Positions 1-10,437 of a DNA stretch of 54,424 nucleotides are shown piece after piece. The notes beneath the pieces were generated by a model. The model saw nothing but the letters and a program-made list of their open reading frames with translations, was not told the DNA's origin and ran no database searches. Position 1 is the first letter of the stretch; every line of letters starts with the position of its first letter. The DNA comes from Amphimedon queenslandica (Eukaryota > Porifera > Demospongiae > Haplosclerida > Niphatidae), in the NCBI RefSeq assembly GCF_000090795.2, contig NW_003546566.1:23416-77839 (forward strand), read 5' to 3'. The translations under genes were made by a program, and so were the position numbers.

Positions 1-1
1 T

Positions 2-430
2 ATATACCAGAGTAGCAGCATACAATCAGTTATCATAGGAATTCTGATACTGTTCCCAGTTATGTATGGAGTTTTTGGATTCTTATTTGCTTTATGCCTC
101 AAAATACCTCAAAATCACAAAGACAGAATGAAACATTGGATCCCCTTCAGACAACGCAAAGATACAATGAGCAGTGTTGCAGGACCTTTGGAACAACCTC
201 TACTGAGATCTATTTCAGTGTCAGTAGACTATCGTGAACCAGCCCTTGAATTATTAGATGATAACTCAACCATAAGAGGAAGGAAGAAGTCCAAAATAGT
301 CCGTGAATCAACAGTAGTGGAGAGGCCATTGACAACATCTTATAATCAAGAGTGGCAAGACAATACACCAGATGAAAATGAAAGGAGATTATCAATAAGA
401 CATGCACAGATTGAGGATGAAGATCTTTAA
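2..430 (+). CDS. 3' end of beta-helix/multi-TM receptor-like protein (partial)
   Basis: The open frame enters from the left edge and stops at 428-430. It encodes the last membrane segment (hydrophobic run ending near LILFPVMYGVFGFLFALCL), then a cytoplasmic tail of about 100 residues. The tail holds SISVSVDYREPALELL and ends in QEWQDN...EDEDL. The complete gene at 25354-29118 has the matching LSVSVGYRDPVLGLL and QAWQNND...GDDL at its own C-terminus, so this is a paralogue of that gene. The extracellular part lies outside the window. Family assignment rests on that similarity; function is unknown. Confidence 0.8.
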   Translation: MYQSSSIQSVIIGILILFPVMYGVFGFLFALCLKIPQNHKDRMKHWIPFRQRKDTMSSVAGPLEQPLLRSISVSVDYREPALELLDDNSTIRGRKKSKIVRESTVVERPLTTSYNQEWQDNTPDENERRLSIRHAQIEDEDL

Positions 431-616
431 GTGAATGAACAGCTTACAATGTATTGGTATGAAAAAACCGCACATATTAATTTGTGCTTTTTTATTAAAA
501 ATTGATTAGCTATTTGTTTGCTATTTAATTATGTGTGCAGAATGTTTCTATCCTAATTGTGACATTATTAAGTGTAAAATTAATTAATGATTCTTTCATA
601 TGTTCTTGCTATTCCT

Positions 617-1328
617 TCATTGTAATTTCTCAATAGTAACATGAGGGCGTCCTGCTGGATTATCCGTCACAGTGATATCGATACCACTTGAAAAGTAAGA
701 GAGTTCAAGTGTGGCAAGAGGCGAAAAGATTTTCCCTTTTTCTTTGACTACTTCTCCTTCTTTCACCTCACCCTTTGTGAGTCCAAAACAAAGTGACGAT
801 GGATTAGGAGGAATTGTAAGACTCCCTCCAAAAGGAGGTACATTAAAGCGAAAGAAAGGGCGACCACTTTTGTATAAAATGAAATGGCCATCAAGTGAGC
901 TCTTGACTGTGTTAGTTATTTTAATGGGAGATGAAGAGTCTTCAGCAATACCGGGCTCATCGACCTGTAAGTCTCCTTGATCAGCTTTCACATCTACAGA
1001 AGAAAGAATATAGTTAATTCAATAATTATAGCCTGCACAATGGCCCATACAATGCAAGTGATGTACCTTCAGTGAGGACTAGAGTCTCTCCTTCCTTAAC
1101 AAGGAGCCATGAAGAGCCAGAGGGAGCTGGTACAGGCCCAACAGTTGATTGCTGAGATATAAAACCAATCGATGAGAATGAAGGTAGACTAGCATTTTGA
1201 GTCTTTGAGTCAAAAACTAGCCAAGTTAGACTGAAGGACTCATCAATGTCGCTGTCATCAGGGAAAATAACAGCTTTGAATTGCTTTCTTGATTCATTTG
1301 TAAAAACAATCTGTAATTCTTCTGCCAT
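617..1328 (-). CDS. hypothetical protein, 212 residues, two exons
   Basis: Exon 1 runs 1328-1067 and exon 2 runs 993-617, joined by a GT-AG intron (donor gtacat, acceptor ttctgtag). The join keeps one frame and gives 212 residues. ATG at 1328 opens MAEELQIVFTNESRKQF; the GTG farther upstream is not a credible eukaryotic start. The protein is soluble, with no signal peptide or membrane segment, and is rich in short beta-prone stretches (FILYKSGRPFFRFNVPP, LELSYFSSGIDITVTD). I do not recognise the family. The exon structure is well supported; function is unknown. Confidence 0.65.
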
Positions 1329-1349
1329 TTTTCTCCTCTTGAATCTCAC

Positions 1350-2257
1350 AGACTATTATAGCTTGTAAAGCAAAAGTATAAAGCTCTTGATGTCTCTGAG
1401 TTAGCTCTCACTAAACAGTGGTACTGCAATATCCTTCCTTTCTTTGTAAAGGCAACTGCTGTCCTTTCTCCTACAGTATATATATATAGCTGCTTCTTCC
1501 CTACTCTCTTCCTGCAGTAATAATGCCGGCTAGCACTTTAGTGTAGCATTGAATCTTATTTGTCCCACACCTTCTTTGACTATGATCATATAAATTGAAT
1601 TCCATTGACTATGTTTACAAACTCTATTAGCACTAGCAAGATATCAAATTTGCCCTATTATGGTATGGCTACTATCCAACATGATTATAAATGACCTGTC
1701 AGACTAAATGCCTCTATATTCCCTTAAGAATTCCATAGCTGCCTTGCAGGTATGAGACTATGCAAAATGCAAAACAAGCATTTTATTCATATATGCTTTA
1801 TGACTGCATGCATGCCTTTCTATTCTACTAAGAATTCAAGCTGTGCAGTGTATACACAATAGCAGCCATGCAGACTCATATACACAAAGCATAACAAGGG
1901 ATAAATAAGACTTGTTATTGCCATCTGGTCCCTAATAAACTCCCAGGAGGCGCATGCCTTCGAGTTCCCTTAACTCAATCAGGCCACAGGATACACAGTA
2001 GCCAGACAAATACATAAACACATTCAACATGTGTGTATGCAAGATCAGCACAATGCACTCCATTAAGCATGTCATTTGAAATATTTCATTAACAGTCAAA
2101 ACTATAGGCTACTGTACTCTGCTCACAAACACAACCCACTCAGTGATACTATACAGTACTGCTATAATACTATATGTTAGGATTAGAATGAATGATCGTA
2201 ATCATTTTATAGCTTTAATTTGTGATAGAGCATGCACAAAATTGAAAATGGTGGGCT
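1350..2257. other. non-coding stretch between two minus-strand genes
   Basis: About 900 bases without a convincing exon on either strand. The sequence is AT-rich and unique-looking, with a short run of alternating TA near 1478-1489. It probably holds the 5' region of the gene at 1328 and the 3' UTR of the gene at 2863-2258. I see no RNA gene or repeat array here. Confidence 0.5.
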
Positions 2258-2863
2258 TCATTTAGAAGAATGGCTCTAAAATCAGGAAATTTGTCAAATT
2301 TTATTCAAACTTCCTACTATATGTCTACAATTCATACTGCAATCTGCTACATACAAATGTTGATACTTACAATATCTTGTGTCAGCTTGTGCTTTAAGAA
2401 TAAAAGTTCACACAGTTTCTTCTCATTTTGATCATTAACATCCTACAAAATTAACAAAAAGAGCTTTTCAAGCAACGATCAGACATTATGCTCACTCTTC
2501 TTAGTCTTAGTTCCTCAATGAGCTAAAAAATAATAAATAAAATAATAAATAATTAATATATATATATATATATATAATCAGTGGTGAGGTTCCACCTGAC
2601 TAACTTATTAATTATAAAAAAATAACTCCATCCACAAACTATTAGATACCGGTCGGTATTCAGTGACTGTACACAAAATTATAATCTTTTTGCGTTACCT
2701 CAAAAAACTTGTTCCTGTACTTCATCATACGGCATTCAGTGAAAAGAGACACTGCTGCTGATGATGATTCCAACACTTTCCCAGCAGTAGGGTCTACATC
2801 ACTTACACCAGCCTCATCTGTGGGTAGAGAAGAAGAATAACCCAAGGATACATCTTCTGTCAT
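2258..2863 (-). CDS. hypothetical small charged protein, four exons
   Basis: Proposed exons are 2863-2699, 2522-2496, 2442-2371 and 2275-2258, all with GT-AG borders and all in phase 0, giving 93 residues. The N-terminal half is acidic and serine-rich (MTEDVSLGYSSSLPTDEAG). The C-terminal half looks helical (MKYRNKFFELIEELRLRR, then DVNDQNEKKLCELLFLKHKL) and could be a coiled coil. The last exon adds only five residues and is the least certain part. It shares a 185-bp divergent promoter with the ZC2HC1 gene. I do not recognise the family. Confidence 0.5.
2557..2576. repeat. (TA)n microsatellite
   Basis: Uninterrupted alternating TA run in the first intron of the minus-strand gene at 2863-2258. 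Confidence 0.85.
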
Positions 2864-3048
2864 TATGACAATTTTTAGTTCTCTGATTTTCAGTATTTTT
2901 TGCTTCCACGTTGTAGCACGTGGGTCACGTGAACATTACCCGCCATTTTAATACTGTTGGTTTTTCTGTTGTCATGGCTACTTGAATAATAATAAACTTT
3001 GAATGTTTTCTAATTAAAGAGCGGGAAGAAGAGGGAAAGGGAACCGTC
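2864..3048. promoter_or_regulatory. divergent promoter with paired CACGTG boxes
   Basis: Only 185 bases separate the ATG at 2863 (minus) from the ATG at 3049 (plus). Two CACGTG palindromes lie at 2917-2922 and 2926-2931, nine bases apart, followed by a CCGCCATTTT site at 2940-2949 that resembles a YY1 motif. CACGTG is the E-box bound by MYC/USF/MITF-type bHLH-ZIP factors. The motifs are seen directly; use as a shared promoter is inferred from position. Confidence 0.5.
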
Positions 3049-5515
3049 ATGGAGCCATGCGTCAACTGTGGAAGATCCTTCAACACAGACGCCCTAGTAA
3101 GTGTATAAAGGTTATGCTCTACTTATCCTTTGTTCTGTGAAGGCTCGTCACCAGCCCATATGCCAAAAGGTTCAGAACAAGCCCAGGAAGGTCTTTGACT
3201 CAAGAAGACAGAGAATAATAGGAACAGACATGGAGCAATATTACAAGTCCTCTCTCAAGGCCCCGCCTTCATCGACACCGCCTAACCCTGGCCGTCAGAA
3301 AACGCTGTCTTGGAGAAAGAAACATGAGGACTTTATCCAGACTGTTAGAATGGCAAGACAATTTAACGAGGTCGCAAAGAGCGGTAAGTTCTAATTAATG
3401 ACCCAATACACCCACTGAAACAATTTTTGTTACTATTAAAAATGCATGTACAATTGTACATGTACATTATTAATATCAGTTCTCATTGCATTAATAAATC
3501 ATTATTAATACTTATCATTATTATTATTATTTTATTTATTAAAAGGTGGTCCGTTACCAGCTCCAGTCCCTTCTGCCCCTAATCCTGATTATGTTCAGTG
3601 TAACTATTGTCAGAGACACTTTGAGCCCAGCACTGCAGAGAGACACATCCCATTCTGCAAGCAGCAGGCCAGTAAGGTGAATAAGACACCAGGGACCGTG
3701 GACCCTAAGGCTAAGGACTCACTTCACAAGAGAACACATGTGAGCCAATCATATGCATGTACACATATTATACATGTATGGTATTTTATTATTTAATCAG
3801 TACTAAGTATTTTAAAATACCGTACAAGATGATTTATTGGTAAATAATTAATATTGGCGATTGGTGGTCCTATGAAGAACTCGCCAATATAAAATCTGCC
3901 ATTTTGTTTCAATCTGGCACGTGGCACAAAATTTGGCAATCCACCATTGACTTTCCACAGGCAAATTTGTGAAATATTACTCTCACTAATAAATCATCTT
4001 GTATGGTACATGTAAATGCAATTATTGCGTTAATGATGTGTACTATTTGAAATGGTTTTTGTAAAAAGAAAAAAGAGTCACATAGATTTACTTCTTCCTT
4101 TCTCTCTCTCTCTCTCCTTTTCATCAGTACAAGCCTCCCGCTTTAAAAAAGAAAGCCACACCCAATTCATCAGACTGTAACAACCGGGCACCCCCAGGGG
4201 CCGCGATTGTGAGACAAAACACAAACTTTGGCGACACGTACACATTCACTAAACCACTTTATAATCCTGAGAAGGACACAGACAGGAGGATAGAGAGATC
4301 TGTATCATCGTCATCATCATCTACTGCTAAACAAGATAGCAAGTGGCAGGCCAGTAGCAGAAAAGCATTATCAGGTACTAAGGATAGCTCATCTGTACGA
4401 GCTACATCATTCAGTCGAATGTCACGAGTACCACAGCCATCTTTATTTGATGGTAAGTCAAGCAATGGTACAGGAGGAGGAGGAGGAGGAGGAGGAAGTT
4501 CTCAGTCTCAGACAAAAGCAAAAACTCACAACTCTGCATCAAGAAGACTCTTTGCTGCACTAGAGTATTCTGATCACTCCTCGGATGAAGGAGGAGGAGG
4601 AGGGAGAAAGAGCAGTACAGATCATCATGAACAGCAGGAGACTTATAGCAGCAGCCACCAGGAAAGAAAATATGTGATAGGAGGGCTAGTGGGCAGTCAG
4701 AGTGCTACTGAGAGCAGTAGCACTGCTAATAGTTACAGTAAAGGCAGAACCAGTATTAGCTCTACTAGCAATAAGGACAAACTTGATATAAAGCACAAGA
4801 CTGGAAGAGGTTTTGGTGGCGGGAGAGAAATGTTTGTCATAAATGAAGGAAGCATTGATGGATTCAGTGGCAATGGATACAGTAATGCCATTACCAGTAG
4901 TAGTGGCAATGGATACAATAATGCTCTTACCAGTAGTAGTGGTAATGGATACAGCAATGCTCTTACCGGTAGTAGTGGCTCAAAGGAGAAACTCAATCGG
5001 CCCAACAGTCCATCGATTTTTGATAGTGGAGAAGCTTTTGTCCCAGGAGATGAAGAGAACTACTCCTCTTATGCTAGAGACAAGTTAACCAGTGGGATAG
5101 CAGTTTATAAGGAACAGATAACAAATGGCAGTAAGAAGTAAGTCATTATAACTTTTAAGTCTAGAGTTTTTCAACCATAAAGCATGCTAAGTGAGCTAAA
5201 CAGCATGAGCATGTTTCATGAGCTGATAAGCAATATTGTAGTTCAACTTCAAAATTAAAAAATCTAATTTTGATTGCATTTGATTAATAACATAATGCCT
5301 CTCTCTCTAGTCGATCTCCATTTGGTGGTCTAGCAATGGCAGCAGATTACAATCCCGAAGTACATGTATCAAAACCAGTTAAACCAGTCAAGCAGGTTGG
5401 GACCTTCCTCAATGAACACGGTCTACCTCTTTCAAAGTTTTGTTACGAGTGTGGGAGCAGGTTCCCAGTCCCCCAGGCGAAATACTGCTGTGAATGTGGA
5501 ACCAAGAGAATATAG
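3049..5515 (+). CDS. ZC2HC1: zinc finger C2HC domain-containing protein 1-like
   Basis: Five exons (3049-3096, 3143-3383, 3546-3739, 4128-5137, 5311-5515) join in frame to 565 residues. Two C2HC fingers are visible: [13 protein letters not shown]...RHQPIC at the N-terminus and [20 protein letters not shown] after the second intron. The linker [16 protein letters not shown] and the C-terminal double-CxxC element ([19 protein letters not shown]) match the ZC2HC1A/B (FAM164) family. Exon 4 encodes a long low-complexity region rich in Ser and Gly, with poly-Gly runs and an imperfect repeat ([11 protein letters not shown], three copies near 4861-4980). The family's role is poorly known. Assignment is firm; A versus B paralogy cannot be told. 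Confidence 0.9.
3820..4006. mobile_element. MITE with ~19-bp terminal inverted repeats, TA-flanked
   Basis: Inside intron 3 of the ZC2HC1 gene. The left end CCGTACAAGATGATTTATT and the right end AATAAATCATCTTGTATGG are near-perfect inverted repeats, and a TA dinucleotide flanks each side. No coding capacity. The TA duplication suggests mobilisation by a Tc1/mariner-type transposase (inference). Related fragments (agattatttattggcaagga) occur at about 7440-7550 in the Btz gene intron. Confidence 0.7.
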
Positions 5516-5518
5516 ACT

Positions 5519-5547
5519 TGTTATTATTATTATTATTATTATTATTT
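5519..5547. repeat. (TTA)n microsatellite
   Basis: Trinucleotide run directly after the ZC2HC1 stop codon, in its probable 3' UTR. It produces an artefactual poly-Ile frame. Confidence 0.85.
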
Positions 5548-5615
5548 AATTAACTACATAATCACACCTCTTTCCATTTTTAATTAAAATATTTGAAGGT
5601 GTGCTTCTTTACATT

Positions 5616-6756
5616 ATGCCCAAAACCAAGAAAAGAAAGTCAAAGGCAACCCCAACCCCTCATCAAGCAGAGGAAGTACCATCCACTTCTGTTCCAGTTC
5701 CTGAACCAGTGGCCCCGCCCACCTCCCTCACTCCTGATGATATGGCCAGGGGACGTCAGTTGGTGAAGGAATTCTCTTTAATGTTAGAGGGGGAGGTTTC
5801 AAAGGATAAAAAGAAATATTCAGCATATGCGCTTCAAATGGAGAAGTACTTTCGTTTCAAGTTTAAGTTTTACGGTTTCAATGCTTCGGAGAGACGAAGG
5901 ATCCAGAAACAGTGGAACGGGAGGTATAAGAACGAACTGAAGAACAGAAGTCAGTTTGCTAGTAAAAAATTTACAATAACTAGGCACATAGGAGGAGTAA
6001 AATTTTGATGAATGCTGCAAATTTTTGGCACATAATTTTGTGGGTTTTAATTTGGCATATTTCCAATGGTTCAAAATGGCTATTAAGTCTTATTTTGAAA
6101 ATTGGCCAAAATAATTTCCCCTTCAAAATCACCAGCTTTATGGTGTTGTTTTTATACCCTTGTTTTATAATCCTATAGAAACACTACTGAGCACATTGTA
6201 TGCACTCTGGGACGAAGATGTGAGAGATTTTCAATCGTTTGGCTGTGACCTTGCATCGGAGAACAAAGCCATTTTAAAAGGAGAAAGAGATGAAGATGTC
6301 CGTGAATCCATGATGTGTCTCAAACACCTCCTCTCTACTAAAGGCTGGTGGGACACTGTGGATTTATTGTCAAGTAATGGTAAGACCCCAACAGGTTGTT
6401 ATCAGTCTGAAATGACATTCACAATATCCCCAGCTTTAGGTCACTTGGTTAAGACATCGCCACGCATAACACTACCAATAGTAGACGAATGGATTGAAGA
6501 TGATAATATGTGGCTACGGAGGTCAGCCATTTTACACCAACTCAATTTCAAAGAGAAGACAGACGAAGAGAGACTCTTTAGATATTGTCTGAGTAGAGGA
6601 CACGAGGAAGAGTTCTTCATTCGAAAGGCGATAGGTTGGAGTCTGAGACAGTATGCTAGATCCAGTCCCGAGGCAGTGAGGAAGTTTGTGAGAGAGAATG
6701 AAGGAACACTCTCTGAACTATCAGTGAAGGAAGCTATGAAACACATACAGAAATGA
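5616..6756 (+). CDS. AlkD-like DNA alkylation repair protein (HEAT-like repeats)
   Basis: Two exons, 5616-5949 and 6179-6756, give 303 residues. The start is the first ATG (MPKTKKRKSK) and opens a Lys-rich, then Pro-rich, tail of about 50 residues absent from the bacterial enzymes. The rest matches the AlkD/AlkC glycosylase family: KYFRFKFKFYGF near the start of the repeat domain, GWWDTVDLL, WLRRSAILHQL and FFIRKAIGWSLRQYAR. These carry the Trp, Asp, Arg and Trp positions known to line the AlkD lesion-binding cleft. The family excises positively charged alkylated bases without base flipping; activity here is inferred. The Lys-rich start could be a nuclear localisation signal. The donor at 5950 (gtcagt) is unusual but gives the right frame. 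Confidence 0.88.
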
Positions 6757-6914
6757 GAGAGAGAGATGGTTACTGGCTAGAGAATCATGCTATGTTGAGG
6801 GTTCAAGATAAAGGTTTTACATTTTTGTAAAATTTAATGTAATCGTGCATGTGAAGAAAGAAGGTGATAAGGTTTTCGAGTAGATACATTCAAAATGTCA
6901 CTCATAAATTGCCT

Positions 6915-8521
6915 TCACTCTACTCCATCTCCTTCTTCATTAAATACAATACTCTCACGAGTGTTTGGCACAGTAATAACAGACCTAAAAATTACAAAAA
7001 AAAGGATTGTCCAATACCGACAGCCCTAAATTTTTTGTTGGGCAAAAACTTTGTCAGTGTGTTTTTGATGAACAAAATTTTCCACATTCTTATGGATTGT
7101 ATGATGACAAAATTCTTGCCCGACAAAACACTGTACAGTAAAGCTTACCTTGTTCTTGGTATCTCTGAGCCATGCTCTGGAGGGGGTGTGACCTCCATCT
7201 GCTCCTTTTCATCTTCCTGTTTGATCTTCTCAAACATGTCGTGGTCCCACTTTAAGGGAGTGGAGTCAATCCTTGTCCGTCGATTCGGCTGGTAGGTTGG
7301 TTTAGATGTCGGGTTCATCTTCTCAAATCCGTCGTGTCCCCACTTTGTGGGTGTGGTCACAGACCTTGGACGACGAGTGGGAGCAGTTAATCTATCATCG
7401 TGCTAAAGATGAAAATAAAATTAATAAAAATACTGTACGAGATTATTAATAATTTATTGGCAAGGAATTAATGCTAAAACAAAAATAAAATTATACACAT
7501 CTTATTGTGAAAATATTGTAAAAGATTATTTATTGGCAAGGAATGAATATTGATGACTGTTGTATTATTTATAATATGCCAGTATTTATTTACCTGATGT
7601 ATGATATGTATAATTAAAATTTGTATAATTGTATATGAGCAAACTTACAGTGAAGTATCTCTCAGCTCTGGGTACGTCAGTTGGATTAAGAACTAATGGT
7701 CTATTGATAGACTCAGTCTCAGCTTCTGAGCTTTGCCTCCTCCTGTACCTCCCACCCTGACCTCCTCTTCCCGGCTGATCGCCCGCCAAATCATCACTGA
7801 TACGAGCATCATTCTCTTGATTCTGCTCCTGCTCAGGATTGTCTCCTCCTCTCCATTCCCTCCTGCCTCTTTCTCTGTAGGTCTCGCTCTCTGACCTGCT
7901 CCGCTCCCTCCAGTTCTGTCTCCCTCCTCTGTAGGGTCCTCTCTCCCTCTCTCCTCCTCTATAATGCCCTCCTCTTGGCCTCATAAAACTATCATCGCGC
8001 AAATTCGGCCTCTCTTGCCTAAGAGAGAGAAAGAGAGATGAATTAGTGAAATATAAAATTCTAAAATTTGTTGTTGGAATTAGCTCAAATTGTCTACATT
8101 AAGGATGTCAGTAATATAAATATGTATTGAAAATTAAAGAAATTTTAAGAGTAATTTGGGAGTCAATCTTTAAAAAAGCATGGACTATAGGTTTTTTCAA
8201 AAAAATGGCTTCAAAATCCCCCCAAACTTTTAATACATTTTTTGATACACATTGATGTCCTCATGCTGTGTAGAAAAGTTTGAGTTGATTCCGAGCTCGA
8301 ATTCTGAGGTTAAGCACTTCTTAAAAACTAACAAGTTTTGAAAAAAAGCATGGACTAATTTTTGTTATAATTATGTATATACATTTTCTGCTGATTCCAA
8401 CATTAGGTTTAAATTAAAAATTATACCTCAGCCTCCAGTTCTCTCTCCTCCCACCAAAAGATGAGGAAGAGTGAGTCTTGTTCTCTCTGATAGGACTCCT
8501 TGCTCTATAAGCACTGGTCAT
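6915..8521 (-). CDS. Btz/SELOR-domain protein, CASC3 (Barentsz)-like
   Basis: Four exons (8521-8427, 8018-7649, 7402-7149, 6984-6915) give 262 residues. The N-terminal half is Arg/Gly/Ser-rich with RGG motifs ([18 protein letters not shown]), typical of RNA-binding tails. The core NPTDVPRAERYFTHDDR followed by TKWGHDGFEKM matches the Btz pattern (IPR..FFxHDxR...W.HD.F), through which CASC3 binds eIF4AIII and RNA in the exon junction complex. The W-HD-FEK element occurs twice (KWGHDGFEK and KWDHDMFEK). The protein is much shorter than vertebrate CASC3. The last exon adds an acidic tail ending NEEGDGVE. Family assignment is good; orthology is inferred. Confidence 0.75.
8165..8405. repeat. single copy of the ~177-bp dispersed repeat
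   Basis: In intron 1 of the Btz gene. It contains the unit's landmarks in order: catggactataggtttttt, aaaatggcttcaaaat, a T-rich run ending tgatacacattgatgtcc, then aaagtttgagttgattccga. The start motif (gcatggacta) recurs at the far end, so this is slightly more than one unit. It lies on the same strand as the array at 14345-15530, although the host gene is on the other strand. Confidence 0.75.
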
Positions 8522-8929
8522 TACAGCTAGTGCCTTCTAGTTCTAAGTAATCAGTAACTCGCCATAAACAAAAGTGAATGCACGTGTGGTGAGCTGTAAA
8601 GAAAAGGTGTGGCTGAACTGAACTGCTGCTGAGCTGAATCCTATAATTTTGTGCATTTAAAAGTCTTTATAATAAAGCAAAATTTATTTCTAGAGTTAAA
8701 ATGACTCTTAGTTGAGTGAAAGTTATGCTTATTGTCTGTCTAATACATTTTAGAAAGTGAAAAATTTTTTAAAGCCTAGGCTGCCATTTTATTTATAAAC
8801 CACACCTTCTCATTATAAATTGAAGGCGGGGCTATTTAATTTTGGCTAATTAATTAATTGCCTTTCCTTTCTGCTGTTGTGTGGTGTTGTATTCATCTCT
8901 GTATAATGTTTTTGTGAATTGTTCAGGAG
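8522..8929. promoter_or_regulatory. divergent promoter region of Btz-like and Vac8-like genes
   Basis: 408 bases between opposed start codons. It contains CCACACC at 8800-8806 and GGCGGGG at 8825-8831, an opposed pair of GC/GT-box-like sites that recurs in similar form upstream of cathepsin B1 (17820-17847). CACGTG is present at about 8581-8586. No exon is visible. Promoter function is inferred. Confidence 0.4.
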
Positions 8930-10018
8930 ATGGGAGCTTGCTGTTGTAGCCTACAGTCAAGCAGGAGAGCTCACATTGTTAGTGCTTATGGCTTTGGGAC
9001 GACAGAGCCGCTCCTGAAAGAGACAGAGAGAGAAGCAGTCAATGCTATACTTAAATTCCTTGATTCTGGTACACAGACTGGTCTTCATTGTAACACTTTT
9101 CTCTTCTTTTAGACTCCTCTCCTGCCGCCCGTAGACTCAGCACTGATAGACTAGAATCACTCAGGACACTAGCATATTCTGACAATGTTGAACTACAGAA
9201 ATCAGCTGCACTCTGCTATTCAGAACTGAGTGAAAATTGTTAGTAAAAGAGAGAGAGAGAGGAAAGGGAATTGGGAACAAAGGAATGCGTGTACTACGTA
9301 CTGGGCCATAATCCCTTTATATATAAACGAGTATTTTTTTATCCTTTGCAAAGTTCATCATCATCATCATCATTAGTATTATTACAAAGAGAATTCTCGA
9401 TAGTGTTATAGAACAAACTAATAGTTGATGCCAACAATAGAGAAAGATGTCCCATAGACACAACAAATAACAATTGTATTCTGTAAACTGCTATGGATGA
9501 TTTAGCCTGTTTACATGGCAAGCGCACGAATGAATGTGTTGCGTACATTTGCATTAGAATAATAAGCATGAGAGATTATGTTTATTTTGCTCATGTGATA
9601 CAGTCGAATTTGTTATGCCGTTGAAAGTGGAAACTGACCGAGTCGACTATCCTATGTACTACCAGCTGTATATGGTGCATTTAACTTGTTTTATTTCCTT
9701 TTCCCCTCTCTCTCTGACTATCTCTTTTTCCTTTGTCCTTTGTTCCTTCTTTCATTTCTCTCTTTCCTTTTCCCTCTCTCTTCCCCTCCTCTCCCCCCCC
9801 TCTCTCTCTCTCTCTCTGTCCTTTCTTCCCCTTCTCCTCTTTCTCCCCACCTCTCTTTCTTTTTAAAGGGTCAGATCCAGTGACCATACAATTCCTGGAG
9901 CCTATAATCCAACTTCTTCTTTCACCTGATATTGGTATTCAGAAAGCATCATCTCTGGCTATAAGTAATTTAGCTCTGAAAGGACCTGGTAAGTATAATA
10001 ATAATAATAATAATAATA

Positions 10019-10068
<50 letters not shown>

Positions 10069-10165
10069 ACAGGTGCACTTCCTATGTATTTGTTATTATA
10101 ATTATTATTATAAAATTAATATAGCAGCACAAAAACAAACAGAGGGAGAGCATTATTATTTTATA

Positions 10166-10216
<51 letters not shown>

Positions 10217-10401
10217 ACAAACAAGACAAAACAAGTTAAAAACAAAGTTTAAAGAAATAAAGGAAAATTAGATAATATAATATATGTAGCTAGTTAAGTT
10301 AGATTATTTTGAGAAATAATTTAATATCAATATGGTCAATGAAAGTGAGAAATGAGTCCACCACCATCCTCAAATCCCAATCCTCTCCACTTAGAACGGG
10401 A

Positions 10402-10437
<36 letters not shown>

